Source of the DNA: Harmonia axyridis | Lineage: Eukaryota; Arthropoda; Insecta; Coleoptera; Coccinellidae | Length of the DNA stretch: 64,000 bases | Direction of reading: 5' to 3' | Assembly: GCF_914767665.1 (NCBI RefSeq) | Contig: NC_059504.1 | Span: 22,236,001-22,300,000 of the forward strand | Part shown: positions 24,701 to 30,925 of the stretch, piece after piece | Position numbering within the stretch: position 1 is the stretch's first letter | Layout of the letters: the number at the start of each line of letters is the position of its first letter | Position numbers and translations under genes: made by a program | Notes under the pieces: generated by a model | Told to the model about the DNA's origin: nothing | What the model saw: only the letters and a program-made list of their open reading frames with translations | Database searches by the model: none

Positions 24701-27700
24701 GCTTTACATACAGGCAAAGACAGGTGAATTGAACATTTTACTTTCAACGTTATTCCGATTACATCAGAAATGGAAATCTTTCTTTTTTTATGTGAGCGGG
24801 TAATTTTTTAACGTGGGTATAAATGCGAAATACTAGGAGTAGTGCAGAAAATATGGCGAACGGTACATGGAAATATATTAAGCAGCTTACTTTACATTCA
24901 TTGAACGTCACGTTAAAAAAAAACTGAAAACATTTGGTTGAGAGAATTTAGACATTTCGGGAAATTTTTCTATTGTGGCCCTTCGGCAGGCGACATTGCC
25001 ACATACCAAATGTGTTTCACCTGTTTTATTTTGAGGCACAATTATGGGTCGTCGATACAAAAAGAAGTTGGATGCAAGGAAATATAGTAATTATACGGAA
25101 AAAACACTAATCCGAGCAATCAATGCAGTTCGAAATGAAAACATTTCAATACAGAGAAAGCTTCCGAAGTGTTTACAACATTTCCAGAAGAACTCTGTGG
25201 AATAAAATTAACAAAAGATATATGGGCGAACCCGGAGGCATTAGTGCACTAACATATACCGCCAGCGCTTCATTAAATTGCCAAAAAACCCATTTTTGAG
25301 GCATTGGCAAACTTGCACCGATTTGCGGGTCACTTTGCCAAATTTTTAAAATAAAAAAAAAAGAAGTGTGCACCTTTTCATCTGATTCTAACCACAGCAG
25401 TAGACAACTAAAATGTTCAAATTGAACATACTTTGCACAGGACTCATTTCACAAAAAAATTAAAAATAACACCAAGAAAACTATAAAAAGTGGCGCAAAG
25501 TCACACCGCTCTACGGTACCTTCATTATTTTCAAAGAAGTACTGGTCGATCACTCAACAAGACCCTATACAGTGACGTTTTTTGGGTGTAATGATCTTTC
25601 AACAGTTAAATGAAAATTGTCAATGGCCTATGTACAACAATTGTGTTAGTTAAAATCGAGGTTAAATTAGCCATGGAGTCAAAAATGTGCTTAGTCGCAG
25701 AAGAAAATTCAAAGCGAAAAATCGGCATCCAAATGCTGTTATTCAAGCTCCCAATCGGCATATGTTCTACGCATTCCATGGTCAGCTGCATGTAGTTCTT
25801 TCGTCAACTGAACTTTATGAGGTTCACGCATAGCGTGCCGTAAGAGAGGCCCAAAAGTGCGCGCCGAGGAATGGATAAATTTGGATCTTCTTCAACACTT
25901 ATACCAGCAATATTTTCGGTCGAGCGTGCATTTCGATCACATATGAGCGTTGAGACATCAGTAAAATATCCAGTATCTTCGAATTCTTCTTACGAACTGA
26001 ACATATGTCATTGAAAGGTTTGTGAAATCTGGATCACGACTTGGATAACCTAGTATTAGTCTATACTCTAGAGTAATAAACATAGATAGAGGTAGCATAC
26101 ATCATTTTCATTTGAAAGAAGGGACGTGGAAATGAAAACACTTTCATTCATTCATAGAGTAATGAACAGAGATAGAGGGAGTATTTGCCAATTTTACATG
26201 TCCCCAACATGGTTAGATTACGTTGTCGGATTGTAATATATTTTCAAATTCACAATTTTACTATATCGTTATGAATGAATATTATATTGAATGAAATATA
26301 TTTATTTGAGTGATTCCCAATTCAATATGCAAATGTGAATATTTAGAATCCGATATTTTTCCTAATTTTAAAAAGTATAATAAGCAGAATAATTATTATT
26401 TTTTGTATCTACTGCTGAAATCCAAGGTTTGGCAACTTTTGCTCTCCTAGTGTCATCGGTTGTTTCGCGTCGTTTGGCGCGCTTGAAGTTTGTTTTCTGA
26501 ATTTCTGATATATTTAGGTATTTATTCCAATATATTTTGAGTTAATATGGAACATTGATTCACTATAGGACATAAGACGTGCGTTCTTTGTGGAGAAACT
26601 CGCGAATTGAGTGAAATATCGTATCACTGATATGTTTTCATTTCCGCGCGCTTCATGTCAAATTTGATAGTTCATGTTGGAGACAAAATTTGCTTACTGA
26701 AAATGACATATGCTCCCTCTATCTATGTTTATTACTTGTTATTAATCATCACGATAAAAGTATTTATGAAATATCTAAGCTAAATGATTTATAATATTCT
26801 CATCTCCTCCACAGATTGTCTTTGATAATTAAACTAGCTGTTATAATGGGTATAACATTCCTTTCTGAAGCAATCCTGTCTCTTTATGATTTTACAAAAC
26901 ACGGTGTTACTACGTATATAGCGACTATTTTTGAATGGATCGTCTGTTCTCAAGGTGGGTACATGTAGACACACCTTGACACCTAATTTTCTAAAATTTG
27001 GTTGGGTTTTCAGATATATACTTCCCCAAGAAATTAATTCAACACCAAAAATTAGGCAAAGGTTTAATATACATTTTTATCAAAACTATTTGTCTGATTA
27101 TGGATTTGGACGTTCCTTCCTTATGACATTTTATATTCTTCTAGCTAGACGTTGGTGTAAACTGTATGCCCATAAAAACCTATATTTTATAAATACCAGG
27201 TGTATCAATTGTAGCGTATTTTTTCTTAAAATTTGTAATACCTTGTAGAGTGCCTTATCTTTTCTCAATAATTTCTTTTTCGATTTACTTCATTATATTT
27301 CTTATTACTGTTTATAATTATAACAAATTTTATGTAAAAAACCACTCTATAAACGTCCAAGTCGGACAAGTACCTAGTTTTGACGAATATTTCCCTCCTG
27401 TCAAAAATTCTATGTATGTGGAGAACAATAATTATCGAAAATTACAGCGATACTTACATTGTAGGAAGCGAAACTGCACTGCGATAATTGTTCTGTTCAT
27501 AGATGCATAGTTTCTATGCATCTTACACACTCCGAATCTATGGCATCTATGGAATCTATGTTACTTTGACAAGTTAACAGTTTATTCGGGAAATATTCCC
27601 CCGAATTACACTCGTGCATCAAAATGACAGGATAATTTCGCATTCCAGCGTGTTTTCTTTGAACAACTGCATTCGGTCATTTTCATTTTTGGAGAAAGAG

Positions 27701-29194
27701 CCCTCCACCTTCGGTGTACAACTTTCCTTTCGCCGTTTTGCAATAGATGACTGTAGCGGTAAGTGGAAGTCGAAATAAATAGTAGATGTCATACATTAGG
27801 CTGAGGTATTTGTAAACATAACGCCATCGAAATATTAGTCGATTTGTATTTGCATCATAAAGCTAGTCTCGATTAAACATGTCAACTTACGAGCCAAATT
27901 CTCTTCATTTGCGGGAGTTGTTAATTTTCTGCTTCAATATGAAGAAATCTGCGGCTGAGGTTCATCGAATGCTCTCAAGTATCTATGGTGAGGCCGCTAT
28001 TAGTGAAAGAACTTACCAAGAATGGTTTCAATTCGCTTCAAGAACGGTGATTTTGACGTCGAAGACCAGCGTGGAGGTGGAAGAGAGGTTTTCGAAAATG
28101 TAGAATTGAAGGCATTACATGATCAAGACTCGTATCAAACGCAACAAGAATTGGCAGGATCATTGGGAGTGACGTAACAAACCATTTCAAAACGCCTGAA
28201 AGTCGTGAAAATGATTCGGAAACAAGGAAATTCGGTGCGGTACGAGTTGAAGCGGCGTTTGTTTGCTTGTGAACAGCTGAACGGAAGGTATTTCTACATC
28301 GCATTATGACTGGAGATGAAAATGGGTTCATTACGATAATCCCAAGAGCAGAAAACCATAGGGATATCCCGTCCATGCTTTCACGTCGACGGCCAAACCG
28401 AATATTAACAGTTTCGAGATCATGTTCAGTATTTGGTGGGACCAGTTCGGCGTAGTGTAGTATGAATTGTTAAAACCGACTGAAACAATCATAGGCGATC
28501 GTTTTCGAACGAAATTAATGCGTTTGAGCAGAGCATTGAAAGACAAACGGCCGCAAAACAACGAGAGATATGATACAGTGATTTTACAGCATTGACAATT
28601 TTCGACCCCATGTTGCGAAAGTAGTCAAGACATACTTGGAAACGTTAAAATAGGAAGTCCTACCCTACCCGCCGTATTCTCCAAACGTTGCTCTATGGGA
28701 CTATCACTTGTTTCGATCAATTGCACACTTCCTGGCTGACCAGCATTTCCGGTCTTATGAAGAAATAAAAAATTGGATCAATTCGTGGATCGCTTCAAAA
28801 GATGATCAGTTTTTTCAACGCAGGATTCGTATGCTGCCCGAAAGATGGGAGAAAGTGACCGGCGATGGACAATAAAGCCTCTAATTTCGGAAAAAAACGG
28901 CGGAATCAAAGTTGTACATCTATGTATATTAAACTTTTGCTTACTTTTTAGTGGTGTGTTAATTTCTTTGGGAAGTGTAATTCTTTATCGAGTAAAAGAT
29001 TTGCCGATAAATCATTTTATCGTTTTTTTTTTACAGGTATATTTATATTCATCATTTTCATTTGCAAGAAGAAGGTTTACTACGATGTATGCATAAAACT
29101 TCGGATAATGAAGGCCAGGAAAGTTTCAGTAACATCAAATATTTCTACTAACGTCAGTTTGTATACCTTCGAAGCAGAGAAGAGTACAAAATAA
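3073..29194 (+). CDS. mthl: Methuselah-like G-protein-coupled receptor, complete gene
   Basis: Seven coding exons join in matching phases: 3073-3793, 8047-8481, 18258-18336, 21501-21691, 24552-24723, 26815-26954 and 29037-29194 (1896 nt, 631 residues). Order: signal peptide (residues 1 to about 23), a cysteine-rich glycosylated ectodomain to about residue 322, then seven membrane segments. TM1-TM2 lie in exon 2, TM3 in exon 3, TM4 in exon 4, TM5 in exon 5, TM6 in exon 6, and TM7 spans exons 6-7. Family hallmarks are the YSYYGWG at the start of TM4, the GEKKC extracellular cysteine after TM4 and SQGIFIFIIF in TM7. Methuselah-family receptors are plasma-membrane class B-like GPCRs linked to stress response and lifespan in Drosophila; the ligand here is unknown. 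All introns use GT-AG. The ATG is the first in frame and immediately starts a hydrophobic leader. The introns are loaded with transposons. Which mthl paralogue this is cannot be told. Confidence 0.92.
3794..4187. other. mthl intron 1, 5' part, nothing recognised
   Basis: AT-rich intronic sequence just after the exon 1 donor. No element or exon is visible. Confidence 0.4.
4188..5270 (-). mobile_element. Jockey-like LINE, RT C-terminal half, decayed
   Basis: The minus strand encodes reverse-transcriptase pieces in broken frames. About 5084-4830 contains LKRLKATMEG, EQFDFHGQHYI and a QMLRVVEQI segment matching the EQ.GFR..H...QL.R motif block. It is followed by a segment with WRIEVNLKESKAV and one with LLLNKSSKMSLSTKLLLYK and VCPAWVY, which fit the thumb/C-terminal part. 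The missing N-terminal half continues at 7010-7640 on the same strand, so the LINE was split by the element at 5273-7010. Confidence 0.75.
5781..6060. repeat. Two-copy 140-bp tandem repeat
   Basis: A unit beginning gaaaaaacccctggatccc-like is repeated once. The most conserved block, aaatatggttatgctccgac, sits at 5861 and again at 6001, giving a period of 140 bp. Both copies continue through cgtacttccggagatacga. Confidence 0.85.
6360..6545 (+). mobile_element. LINE C-terminal fragment
   Basis: The plus strand reads as the tail of a non-LTR ORF2: FFSRLPNEIKEI followed by YKPFKRKIFNLLLNLEPYSI, the usual F..LP.EI....FK..L...L pattern. A diverged copy of the same family is at 46600-46750 (FFNRLPNEI equivalent). 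Confidence 0.65.
7010..7640 (-). mobile_element. Jockey-like LINE, linker and RT N-terminal half, decayed
   Basis: On the minus strand, the 7640-7470 portion reads EFIREKHKTRRRAQNTLR then DRLVFNQLNARVKKALRKV, the endonuclease-RT linker of jockey-type elements. The 7265-7040 portion reads APGLNGINNLTLRN then ALVALTVNAILRLRCLVRW, the KAPG.D.I.N..L block opening the RT domain. Stops and frameshifts are present. It joins the 4188-5270 fragment across the inserted element. Confidence 0.75.
8047..8481 (+). CDS. mthl: mthl exon 2: end of ectodomain, TM1 and TM2
   Basis: The acceptor tttttttttcag precedes the exon; the first two bases complete an Asp codon with exon 1. It encodes GFADEMMRQ, FSLDKFGTFSLENGS and YCIEHVL, the family-specific pre-membrane region. 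Two hydrophobic helices follow (LVSCIFLSLTIVIYLIL, about residues 325-341; LLNYCVSTLILFACLTIVQF, about 352-371), then the conserved cysteine of CKIVG. The donor g|gtgagt leaves phase 1. Confidence 0.93.
8780..8930. mobile_element. Small palindromic MITE-like element
   Basis: The arms agcatagacaatattcgatt and its near reverse complement (ending attgtctatgct at 8921), plus an inner pair around gacgtagttcgcgaaacatc / gtgtttcgcgaactacgtc, form a nearly complete hairpin of about 150 bp. No coding content. Confidence 0.8.
8931..10239. other. mthl intron 2, nothing firm
   Basis: There is an open frame of 145 codons at 9559-9996 (+), but no recognisable protein. A minus-strand reading between 10060 and 9700 has LINE-like composition (EAFDSLTSFCKEIIT) but too many breaks to assign. 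Treated as decayed repeat or neutral intron. Confidence 0.35.
10240..10325 (-). other. 3' UTR/tail of the RTE-like LINE
   Basis: After the stop codon the minus strand runs into a GGAAGAAGAAGAGTA tail near 10285-10268, consistent with a LINE 3' end with a GAA-type simple tail. A similar gagaagaagaagaa tail occurs at 38732-38745. The exact 3' junction was not located. Confidence 0.45.
10326..13253 (-). CDS. RTE-like LINE ORF2: endonuclease plus reverse transcriptase, intact
   Basis: A single uninterrupted 975-codon frame. Residues ~38-290 are an APE-type endonuclease (RIGTWNTRTLF, SETRWPGSS, YAPTSD, GDFNAKVG near 178, SDHNPLV near 271). Residues ~470-760 are the reverse transcriptase (EDFRLISLLSHALKV, FGFVRGLGTREA, FIDYQRAFDNV, GVRQGCILSPILFN, and the catalytic RYADDTAIL near 725). 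The C-terminus has the WTLRRLLRIPWTDHL and YLGHILRGDRY blocks. The product would nick target DNA and prime reverse transcription of its own RNA. Clade RTE or a close relative is inferred from motif wording. The element lies antisense inside receptor intron 2. Lack of stops suggests a recent insertion or one copy of a currently active family. The ATG at 13253 is the first in frame; the true start could be near MMKKRIGTW. Confidence 0.93.
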   Translation of the reverse strand: MSTLFIMVRKSRNMALSPGQVLNHQRVLRIPRLNMMKKRIGTWNTRTLFESGKLDNAIQEMTRLRLDILGVSETRWPGSSICQKNGAVFYYAGNDDPNHRNGVGFILTDEMNKSVRNVVACSDRIMLLQLGARPVNINLIQVYAPTSDKPDAEVEQFYEQIQEVKRSLKPQEIIMVMGDFNAKVGKGSVAGVSGSFGLGERNERGDTLIRLCREENLMIKNTYFKLPPRRLYTWKSPGDRYRNQIDFFLVNQRFQNSITHVVTYPGADIGSDHNPLVANISLRCKLLKKPTKKRKPDIGKTHEPNIRENLKQELNRLCLISDPTTEENPNDIWTKLRANIEAATESIIGYEETTKHKPWMTEEILSLMENRRLAKNHQDRYKEINRIIRQKIKEAKELWIAKECEEAENLHILHDSFNFHKKLRQITGTRRKTPLSALHNEHGKLILEEGELTETWKKYASDLFDDNRDNLTTITHQLDGPEILEAEVRKALNTMKNNRCPGHDNVYAEVLKQVNTKQLTYLFNKIYESGHIPTDWLKSTFVAIPKKNNPKQCEDFRLISLLSHALKVFLRIIHARIYSKCEEMSGETQFGFVRGLGTREALFSMKLLIQKCYDQQQSVFVCFIDYQRAFDNVKHDLLLRRLGEIGVEEKNIQIIRQLYWNQTAEIKINNTLSTESFNILKGVRQGCILSPILFNIYVEKIFQLALEDETRGIKINGKLITNIRYADDTAILANSIEDLQILLNKLNEVGTAFGLNINIKKTKMMIVSRKDIKDATISLNGEDIERVVRFKYLGAVVNEKWDCDEEVKLRIGMAKETFSRLKSLLLQRTLPLELRLRVVHCYVWPVLLYGSETWSLKVKSLNRIEAFEMWTLRRLLRIPWTDHLTNLEVLRRAGVERQLLNIVRQKKVSYLGHILRGDRYSIPKLIIQGKIEGRRGPGRKQHSWLRNIRDWCGVQDAETLFRMAENNMLTLAAIN
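13478..14680 (+). mobile_element. Decayed jockey-superfamily LINE
   Basis: Plus-strand fragments in order: YYQNVRGLN (endonuclease start, 13479), LTETWLQDVLHNSA, GGVLVAIRSEYC, then FMNFLKYKSLCKLLKSRII with DPPAFWSFMRENKDF (linker, 13840-13983), RPIAILSNFSH (14307), EPNQHGFMPKRFTYTNLACV (RT, about 14424-14480) and SGVTQDSNLEPLLF (14605). Every step needs a frameshift or has a stop, so it is long dead. An AATAAACTCTCTTATTATTA-type segment at 13628 (also at 49060) lies inside it and is probably another LINE's tail. Confidence 0.75.
14695..14815. repeat. Irregular GTTACG/TTACG array
   Basis: Repeated ttacgt and gttacg words with variants (caagtaacg, aacgtaacg) occupy this segment next to the Ginger-like element. 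A shorter perfect run of gttac units recurs at 17879-17898, beyond the next LINE fragment. It ends in an 18-bp palindrome around taagttatatatataactta. Confidence 0.7.
14831..16972 (+). mobile_element. Ginger/KRBA2-like DNA transposon
   Basis: An 18-bp perfect inverted repeat, tcacattgcccggtcatt, occurs at 14831-14848 and, as its reverse complement, at 16955-16972, bracketing an intact transposase ORF. More attgcccgg/attgcccac words lie at 16924 (inside) and 17022-17072 (outside), so the real right terminus could lie further out. No clear 4-bp target duplication could be read. Ginger-group elements carry an LTR-retrotransposon-type integrase but move as DNA transposons. Confidence 0.65.
14971..16701 (+). 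CDS. Ginger/KRBA2-like transposase: integrase core plus C-terminal CXC-like cysteine cluster
   Basis: Uninterrupted 576 codons starting at ATG 14971. Residues ~100-145 form an HHCC-like zinc-binding region (H103, H106 or H111, with CMTC at 140-143). Residues ~165-330 are an rve integrase core with D171 (QVDLIDM), D230 (QSDNGREFAN) and E267 (GSVERANQDVE), the D-D-about-36-E spacing of integrases. A middle region (about 345-410) is acidic; a basic RKADILKIRQISARN segment follows. The last ~35 residues (from YRRCSCKGGC) hold nine cysteines in a C-x-C-x3-C-x4-C-x-C pattern resembling the CXC/CRC domain of tesmin-type DNA-binding proteins. No RT, protease or RNase H is present, which argues against an LTR retrotransposon. 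Proteins of this type are often annotated as KRAB-A domain-containing protein 2-like. It could be an active transposase or a domesticated gene. Confidence 0.85.
   Translation: MQEQSITDVSDMKHRFNERLDELCSSKAQNTQILTKPQYLDLIEKVKTSRSKVVNKKPEDYQRLRRFDVMTIGEKEKLIVPVEEGKEQIRFYVHREEIFQLLHDAHIAIGHGGRNRMEKEVNSKYKNITREMIVTYLNLCMTCEKKHSVPKKGLVVRPILSKSMNSRCQVDLIDMQSQADDQYKFILVYQDHLTKFIQLRPLKSKRAEEVAYVLLDIFAIFGAPSILQSDNGREFANSTISELCSMWPELKMVHGKPRHSQSQGSVERANQDVENMLCSWLEDNSTRKWSQGLRFVQLMKNRAHHSGINCTPYEAMFGTKLKVGLKSFLPTDVLNNINCEEDLEVLVRDQNNVQSVEEGPLQNKTESHVLAELPGPSQHDEEELLSLDSYVQTDLHNKEFQEPFGHEDSPEEPYVKKRKADILKIRQISARNLKKQAEKMIQASTSKFPDAKKGDTVRVRVPDVDRGRADGRNILAFVLEVTDANMYKLGTKHGILNQLFARNQFTICNEKFIYDEDIPQREISLRECARLSSKTGGQGYRRCSCKGGCKSDKCKCRKEKKLCNSKCHQSGSCSNK
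16973..17148. other. Segment rich in attgcccg motifs beyond the Ginger-like repeat
   Basis: Several copies of attgcccg or its complement (about 17024, 17046, 17065) resemble the Ginger-like terminal repeat. They could be the true subterminal region of that element or remains of an earlier copy. Confidence 0.4.
17149..17876 (-). mobile_element. 5'-truncated RTE-like LINE fragment
   Basis: The minus strand reads LAFADDIVLMAGTRRKY (RT catalytic block, about 17875) then, after a deletion, MEINRRKTKVM. It continues as FRYLGVNIENTGSQEREINE, FKSIFRPVLSYGCETWNTT and FLRGVKGVTRMDR, and finally RQLGWWGHLHRMEEER with KRGRPQQTWED. This is the RT thumb to C-terminus of an RTE/CR1-like ORF2, different from the intact element at 10326. 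Two frames are needed. Confidence 0.8.
17876..18257. other. GTTAC run and mthl intron 2 end
   Basis: It starts with a perfect run of gttac units (17879-17898), then ordinary AT-rich intron up to the acceptor tttttacag (18251-18257). Confidence 0.5.
18258..18336 (+). CDS. mthl: mthl exon 3: TM3
   Basis: A 79-nt exon. Its first two bases complete Gly with exon 2, then FISILSCMWSFTWLNIMCFD gives TM3 and is followed by IWYSF. The donor gg|gtaagt leaves phase 2, matched by the single base at 21501. The short exon has no long open frame of its own and was found from splice signals and phase. Confidence 0.9.
18451..19766 (+). mobile_element. 5'-truncated I-clade LINE with 14-bp target duplication
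   Basis: A 14-bp direct repeat (atgtcaatgtccaa) flanks the element at 18437-18450 and 19767-19780, marking a clean insertion. Coding order: end of RT (VLWLYTAVVRPIVTYASLAW), RNase H (IWFTDGSKTEKCTGIGIYG near 18870, an ILQTEIMAVY Glu, and TTDSQTTLRSLESC with the Asp), then the C-terminal CCHC-like finger CRLCGSEAETAEHLICKFPE (19489-19548). It ends in a TAA/AAT repeat (19751-19766), as I-type elements do. There is an in-frame TGA near 19033 and further breaks, so it is inactive. Confidence 0.9.
19913..21048. mobile_element. Non-autonomous hAT-like element with 8-bp TSD
   Basis: 15-bp perfect terminal inverted repeats catgggcgcccgcag (19913-19927 and the complement at 21034-21048) are flanked by the 8-bp direct repeat gttaagct (19905-19912, 21049-21056). 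Eight-base duplications are typical of hAT transposons. Both ends have G/C runs (ggggggg, gccccccctgag). There is no transposase; the interior is occupied by a nested TA-flanked foldback. Confidence 0.85.
20487..20876. mobile_element. Nested TA-flanked foldback MITE
   Basis: Long inverted arms (about 150-170 bp each) begin cagggtggacaaaaatacaa and end with the complement. TA dinucleotides lie on both sides (20485-86, 20877-78), as expected for Tc1/mariner-type MITEs. It is nested within the hAT-like element at 19913-21048. Confidence 0.85.
21348..21498. mobile_element. Partial TA-type MITE end abutting mthl exon 4
   Basis: The segment beginning cagggtgagtcgatagtgct closely resembles the terminus of the element at 23119 (cagggtgaatcaatagtcct). 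It runs up to the exon 4 acceptor (catacag, 21494-21500), so a transposon end may supply part of the polypyrimidine/branch region. The right boundary is uncertain. Confidence 0.45.
21501..21691 (+). CDS. mthl: mthl exon 4: intracellular loop 2, TM4, start of ECL2
   Basis: One base completes Gly with exon 3, then TPRTMFGPLRNEGKRLLR (loop). TM4 follows as YSYYGWGFPIIWVLIIGI. Next come MPEGMHPYIGEKKC, the family's conserved post-TM4 region with the extracellular cysteine. The donor c|gtaaga leaves phase 1. Confidence 0.92.
22100..22262 (-). repeat. Partial copy of the 53.4/54.1-kb direct-repeat family
   Basis: tagttatttataatagaagt through cagaaggcattgatactctt and ccacgagttcaaaattcaa is the near reverse complement of 53700-53772. 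It mimics an exon (acceptor-like tacag, open frame) but matches the repeat family rather than any receptor segment. Confidence 0.75.
22263..23118. other. mthl intron 4, weak G/C-run palindrome only
   Basis: At 22588-22618 the sequence ggggggttcaagggggtcatgacccccc forms a G/C-run palindrome like those at the ends of the hAT-like element (19922) and at 49205. It is possibly another element end. Otherwise AT-rich intron. Confidence 0.4.
23119..24115. mobile_element. TA-flanked transposon with long inverted repeats
   Basis: The left end cagggtgaatcaatagtcct and right end (complement caggatgagtgaacagtgct) are inverted, flanked by TA on both sides (23117-18, 24116-17). Similarity of the arms extends inward for roughly 200 bp (tcgatcgg, ataactcttgga, gtcaaaaataat blocks). 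No transposase frame is recognisable. A partial third terminus is at 21348. Confidence 0.8.
24552..24723 (+). CDS. mthl: mthl exon 5: ECL2, TM5, intracellular loop 3
   Basis: The acceptor ttattttgcag is followed by two bases completing Arg, then PGNYSFIIFYTVPLLIQQIA (TM5), NIVFFIKTVSYCLK and the polar loop GKMNDCEKKTALHTGKD. The donor ag|gtgaat leaves phase 2. Confidence 0.92.
25044..25240 (+). pseudogene. Pogo-like transposase N-terminus (psq HTH), decayed
   Basis: From ATG 25044 the frame gives MGRRYKKKLDARKYSNYTEK then TLIRAINAVRNENISIQRK. After a frameshift it continues as VYNISRRTLWNKINKRYMGE. This is the pipsqueak-type helix-turn-helix that opens pogo/Tigger-like transposases. A stop and frame loss follow; no DDE domain could be recognised downstream (25240-26030). 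Confidence 0.75.
26073..26735. mobile_element. Inverted-repeat element with aacatagatagagg termini
   Basis: The left end gtaataaacatagatagagg (26073) and its complement at 26716-26735 are inverted. A further direct copy of the terminal word (aatgaacagagatagaggg) lies at 26161, suggesting a nested or duplicated end. There is no coding content. It lies in intron 5 just before exon 6. Confidence 0.7.
26815..26954 (+). CDS. mthl: mthl exon 6: TM6 and start of TM7
   Basis: The acceptor ctcctccacag is followed by one base completing Arg, then LSLIIKLAVIMGITFLSEAI (TM6). HGVTTYIATIFEWIVCSQ opens TM7. The donor g|gtgggt leaves phase 1, completed by the first two bases of exon 7. Confidence 0.92.
26955..27878. 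other. mthl intron 6, unassigned open frames
   Basis: Two plus-strand open frames (26931-27248 and 27250-27510, about 105 and 86 codons) are compositionally coding-like and the second is hydrophobic at its start. They match no family I know and are not needed for the receptor. A short palindrome (agatgcatagtttctatgcatct) is at 27501-27523. Confidence 0.35.
27879..28875 (+). pseudogene. Mariner transposase remnant A
   Basis: It opens MSTYEPNSLHLRELLIFCFN with the N-terminal helix-turn-helix, then RTYQEWFQ. After frameshifts and stops it continues with ELKALHDQDSYQTQQELAGS, a TGDEN first-Asp block near 28310, IDNFRPHVAK near 28592 (second Asp), YSPNVALWDYHLF near 28674 (third Asp of the DD34D triad) and LPERWEKVTGDGQ at the end. 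At least four disruptions, including in-frame stops. The terminal repeats were not located. It lies sense in intron 6. Confidence 0.9.
29037..29194 (+). CDS. mthl: mthl exon 7: TM7 end and cytoplasmic tail
   Basis: The acceptor tttttttttacag is followed by two bases completing Gly, then IFIFIIFICKKKVYYDVCIK, a basic LRIMKARK stretch and a short Ser/Thr-rich tail ending in TAA at 29192-29194. This exon has no long open frame from an ATG; it was identified from the SQG-IFIF junction typical of the family. Confidence 0.92.
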
Positions 29195-30220
29195 CGCGCT
29201 GCTTGGAACGATTCCTATAATTCTTAACTACCATCGCATGTAAATACAGTAAAACACTTTAATGTTTATAAAAATACACACATAAACACCTATGTTTATT
29301 TAAGTTTATTTGATATTCCTTATCGCTAATCTTGAGAACCTACACTCACTACAAAATTCCTACATTCCCCTGAAGTTATATAAGTTAAACGTTTATCTAA
29401 CATGTTAAATCCAATCTGAATGTTTTGAGTAAAAATGTTGACTTTCAATATTGTTACAACAGACATTCTAATATTTTCAGCATACCATGTCATAAAACTA
29501 GAAAAATAAAATATTCTGCGATGTACGATGGCATTATGTTATATAATAATTTGCCCCTTACTTTTTAATATCTGAATGAGTGAAGATTCCGCCACTTGAA
29601 ACTCCCCAGGTCCATAACTTGGTCAATTTTTGAGATAATTTTGCAAATGGGGCGGTCAAGTTGTAGATCTTCATAAAGTCTTTTGAAACAATTGAGTTCG
29701 ATTTCTTTTTGCGACACCCTATATCAAAACAGATGTTATCCCTAAGATTTATCGAAACATGCTTTATTGTTTGAATTTAACAATTTTTTTATGTTGTAAG
29801 TACATCAGACATAATGAATTCGACGCAGGTAGCCTTTAATGTATTTCCTTTTTACAATTATTTCTACAAATGGAATTTTAAACCAAAAAAATTTTAACGT
29901 AATATTGTCCAATCTATATATGCCTTGTCCCTACTAGCTCTTACAAATTCTCCTTAGTTCCACCCCTGAATGTTATAAATAGACCCAAATGATTCGAAAA
30001 TGACTATATTGCCTTCTTTGTTTCCTAAGGTCCAAAATCAAAATATTCATCTGTTTCACTGTCTCCACACACGCCTAAGCATATCAATTTCATAGCTCTC
30101 GAGTCGTTGAGGTCTTCTACAGCCTCATTATCAGGACCTCTAACTCTTGTTTTCGCGAAATCTATCTGGTCCAGCACTGTCCTGGTTCACAGTCACAGTT
30201 GTGTTTAAGGGTGATAAATT
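29195..30220. other. mthl 3' flank
   Basis: 3' UTR and spacer. A block near 29580-29730 has the look of an old MITE (cacttgaaactccccaggtc to gcgacaccctat), but no partner terminus was found. No gene. Confidence 0.35.
29505..29510 (+). terminator. Candidate polyadenylation signal of mthl
   Basis: AATAAA, 310 nt after the receptor stop codon, in an AT-rich region. It is the first canonical signal noticed downstream; usage is inferred. Confidence 0.4.
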
Positions 30221-30222
30221 TT

Positions 30223-30925
30223 CTCCACACAACTATTGACCAATCAGCTTGACGTCACTAGCATGCATGGAATTCTTTCTCACCAATAAATTAATTCCAA
30301 GCTGCCAGCATGGGTTTTTGTCCGGTAGATCGGTCGCATTACCAACCTCCTGCAGTGCCTGAATAACTGGACCAGAGTAGTGATCTTGTTGATGTTATTT
30401 ATCACCTGGACTTCTCGAGGGCGATTTATTGCAAAGTTTAGAGGATTCGGGATTAAAGGTGCACTTCTGGAATGGATTCGAGCATTCCTGAGTTGGAGAG
30501 AGTTCTTTGTCAGGGTTTTTGGATCTGTTTCCACTACTAGACCTGTAGCTAGTGGGGTACTTCAGGGATCTGTTTTGGGACCACTGTTATTTCTTCCTTA
30601 CACGTCTGTTATGCATACTTTTGAGAGTTTTATGCTCGATGTTTGTGGATGACACTAAGCTTTTTGTTCCTACCTCCTGCCTCAGAACATTAAATATTGC
30701 AGGAAGATTGATATACTCTACTCAGATGGTGTAAGAGGAATCCCTGTACTCGCTATGTGTTGGCTGGCCGCCAGCTGAGGTAGACTTCTTCGCAGAATGA
30801 TCTTGGCGTCATTGTTTCCAGCGATTTGAGTTGGTCTGAACACATCCAGAATATTTGTGCTAAGGCTCGAAATCTCGATATCATTTCGCTATTGGGACCC
30901 CAGAGTTTTAGTCTAATTGAAAAGT
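30223..30925 (+). mobile_element. CR1/jockey-like LINE RT fragment, decayed
   Basis: Plus-strand RT blocks in shifting frames: CQHGFLSGRS (about 30300), FRGFGIKGALLEWIRAFLSW (30440-30500), SGVLQGSVLGPLLFL (30551), MLFVDDTKLFVPTS (catalytic YxDD-type block, about 30633) and NDLGVIVSSDLSWSEHIQNI (30800-30858). It is interrupted on the right by the mariner at 30926. Confidence 0.8.

Noticed and set aside
27250..27510. Hydrophobic frame as candidate TM7 exon of the receptor
   Set aside because: The exon at 29037 gives the family-typical SQG-IFIF junction in the right phase and ends with a proper tail; this frame does not fit.
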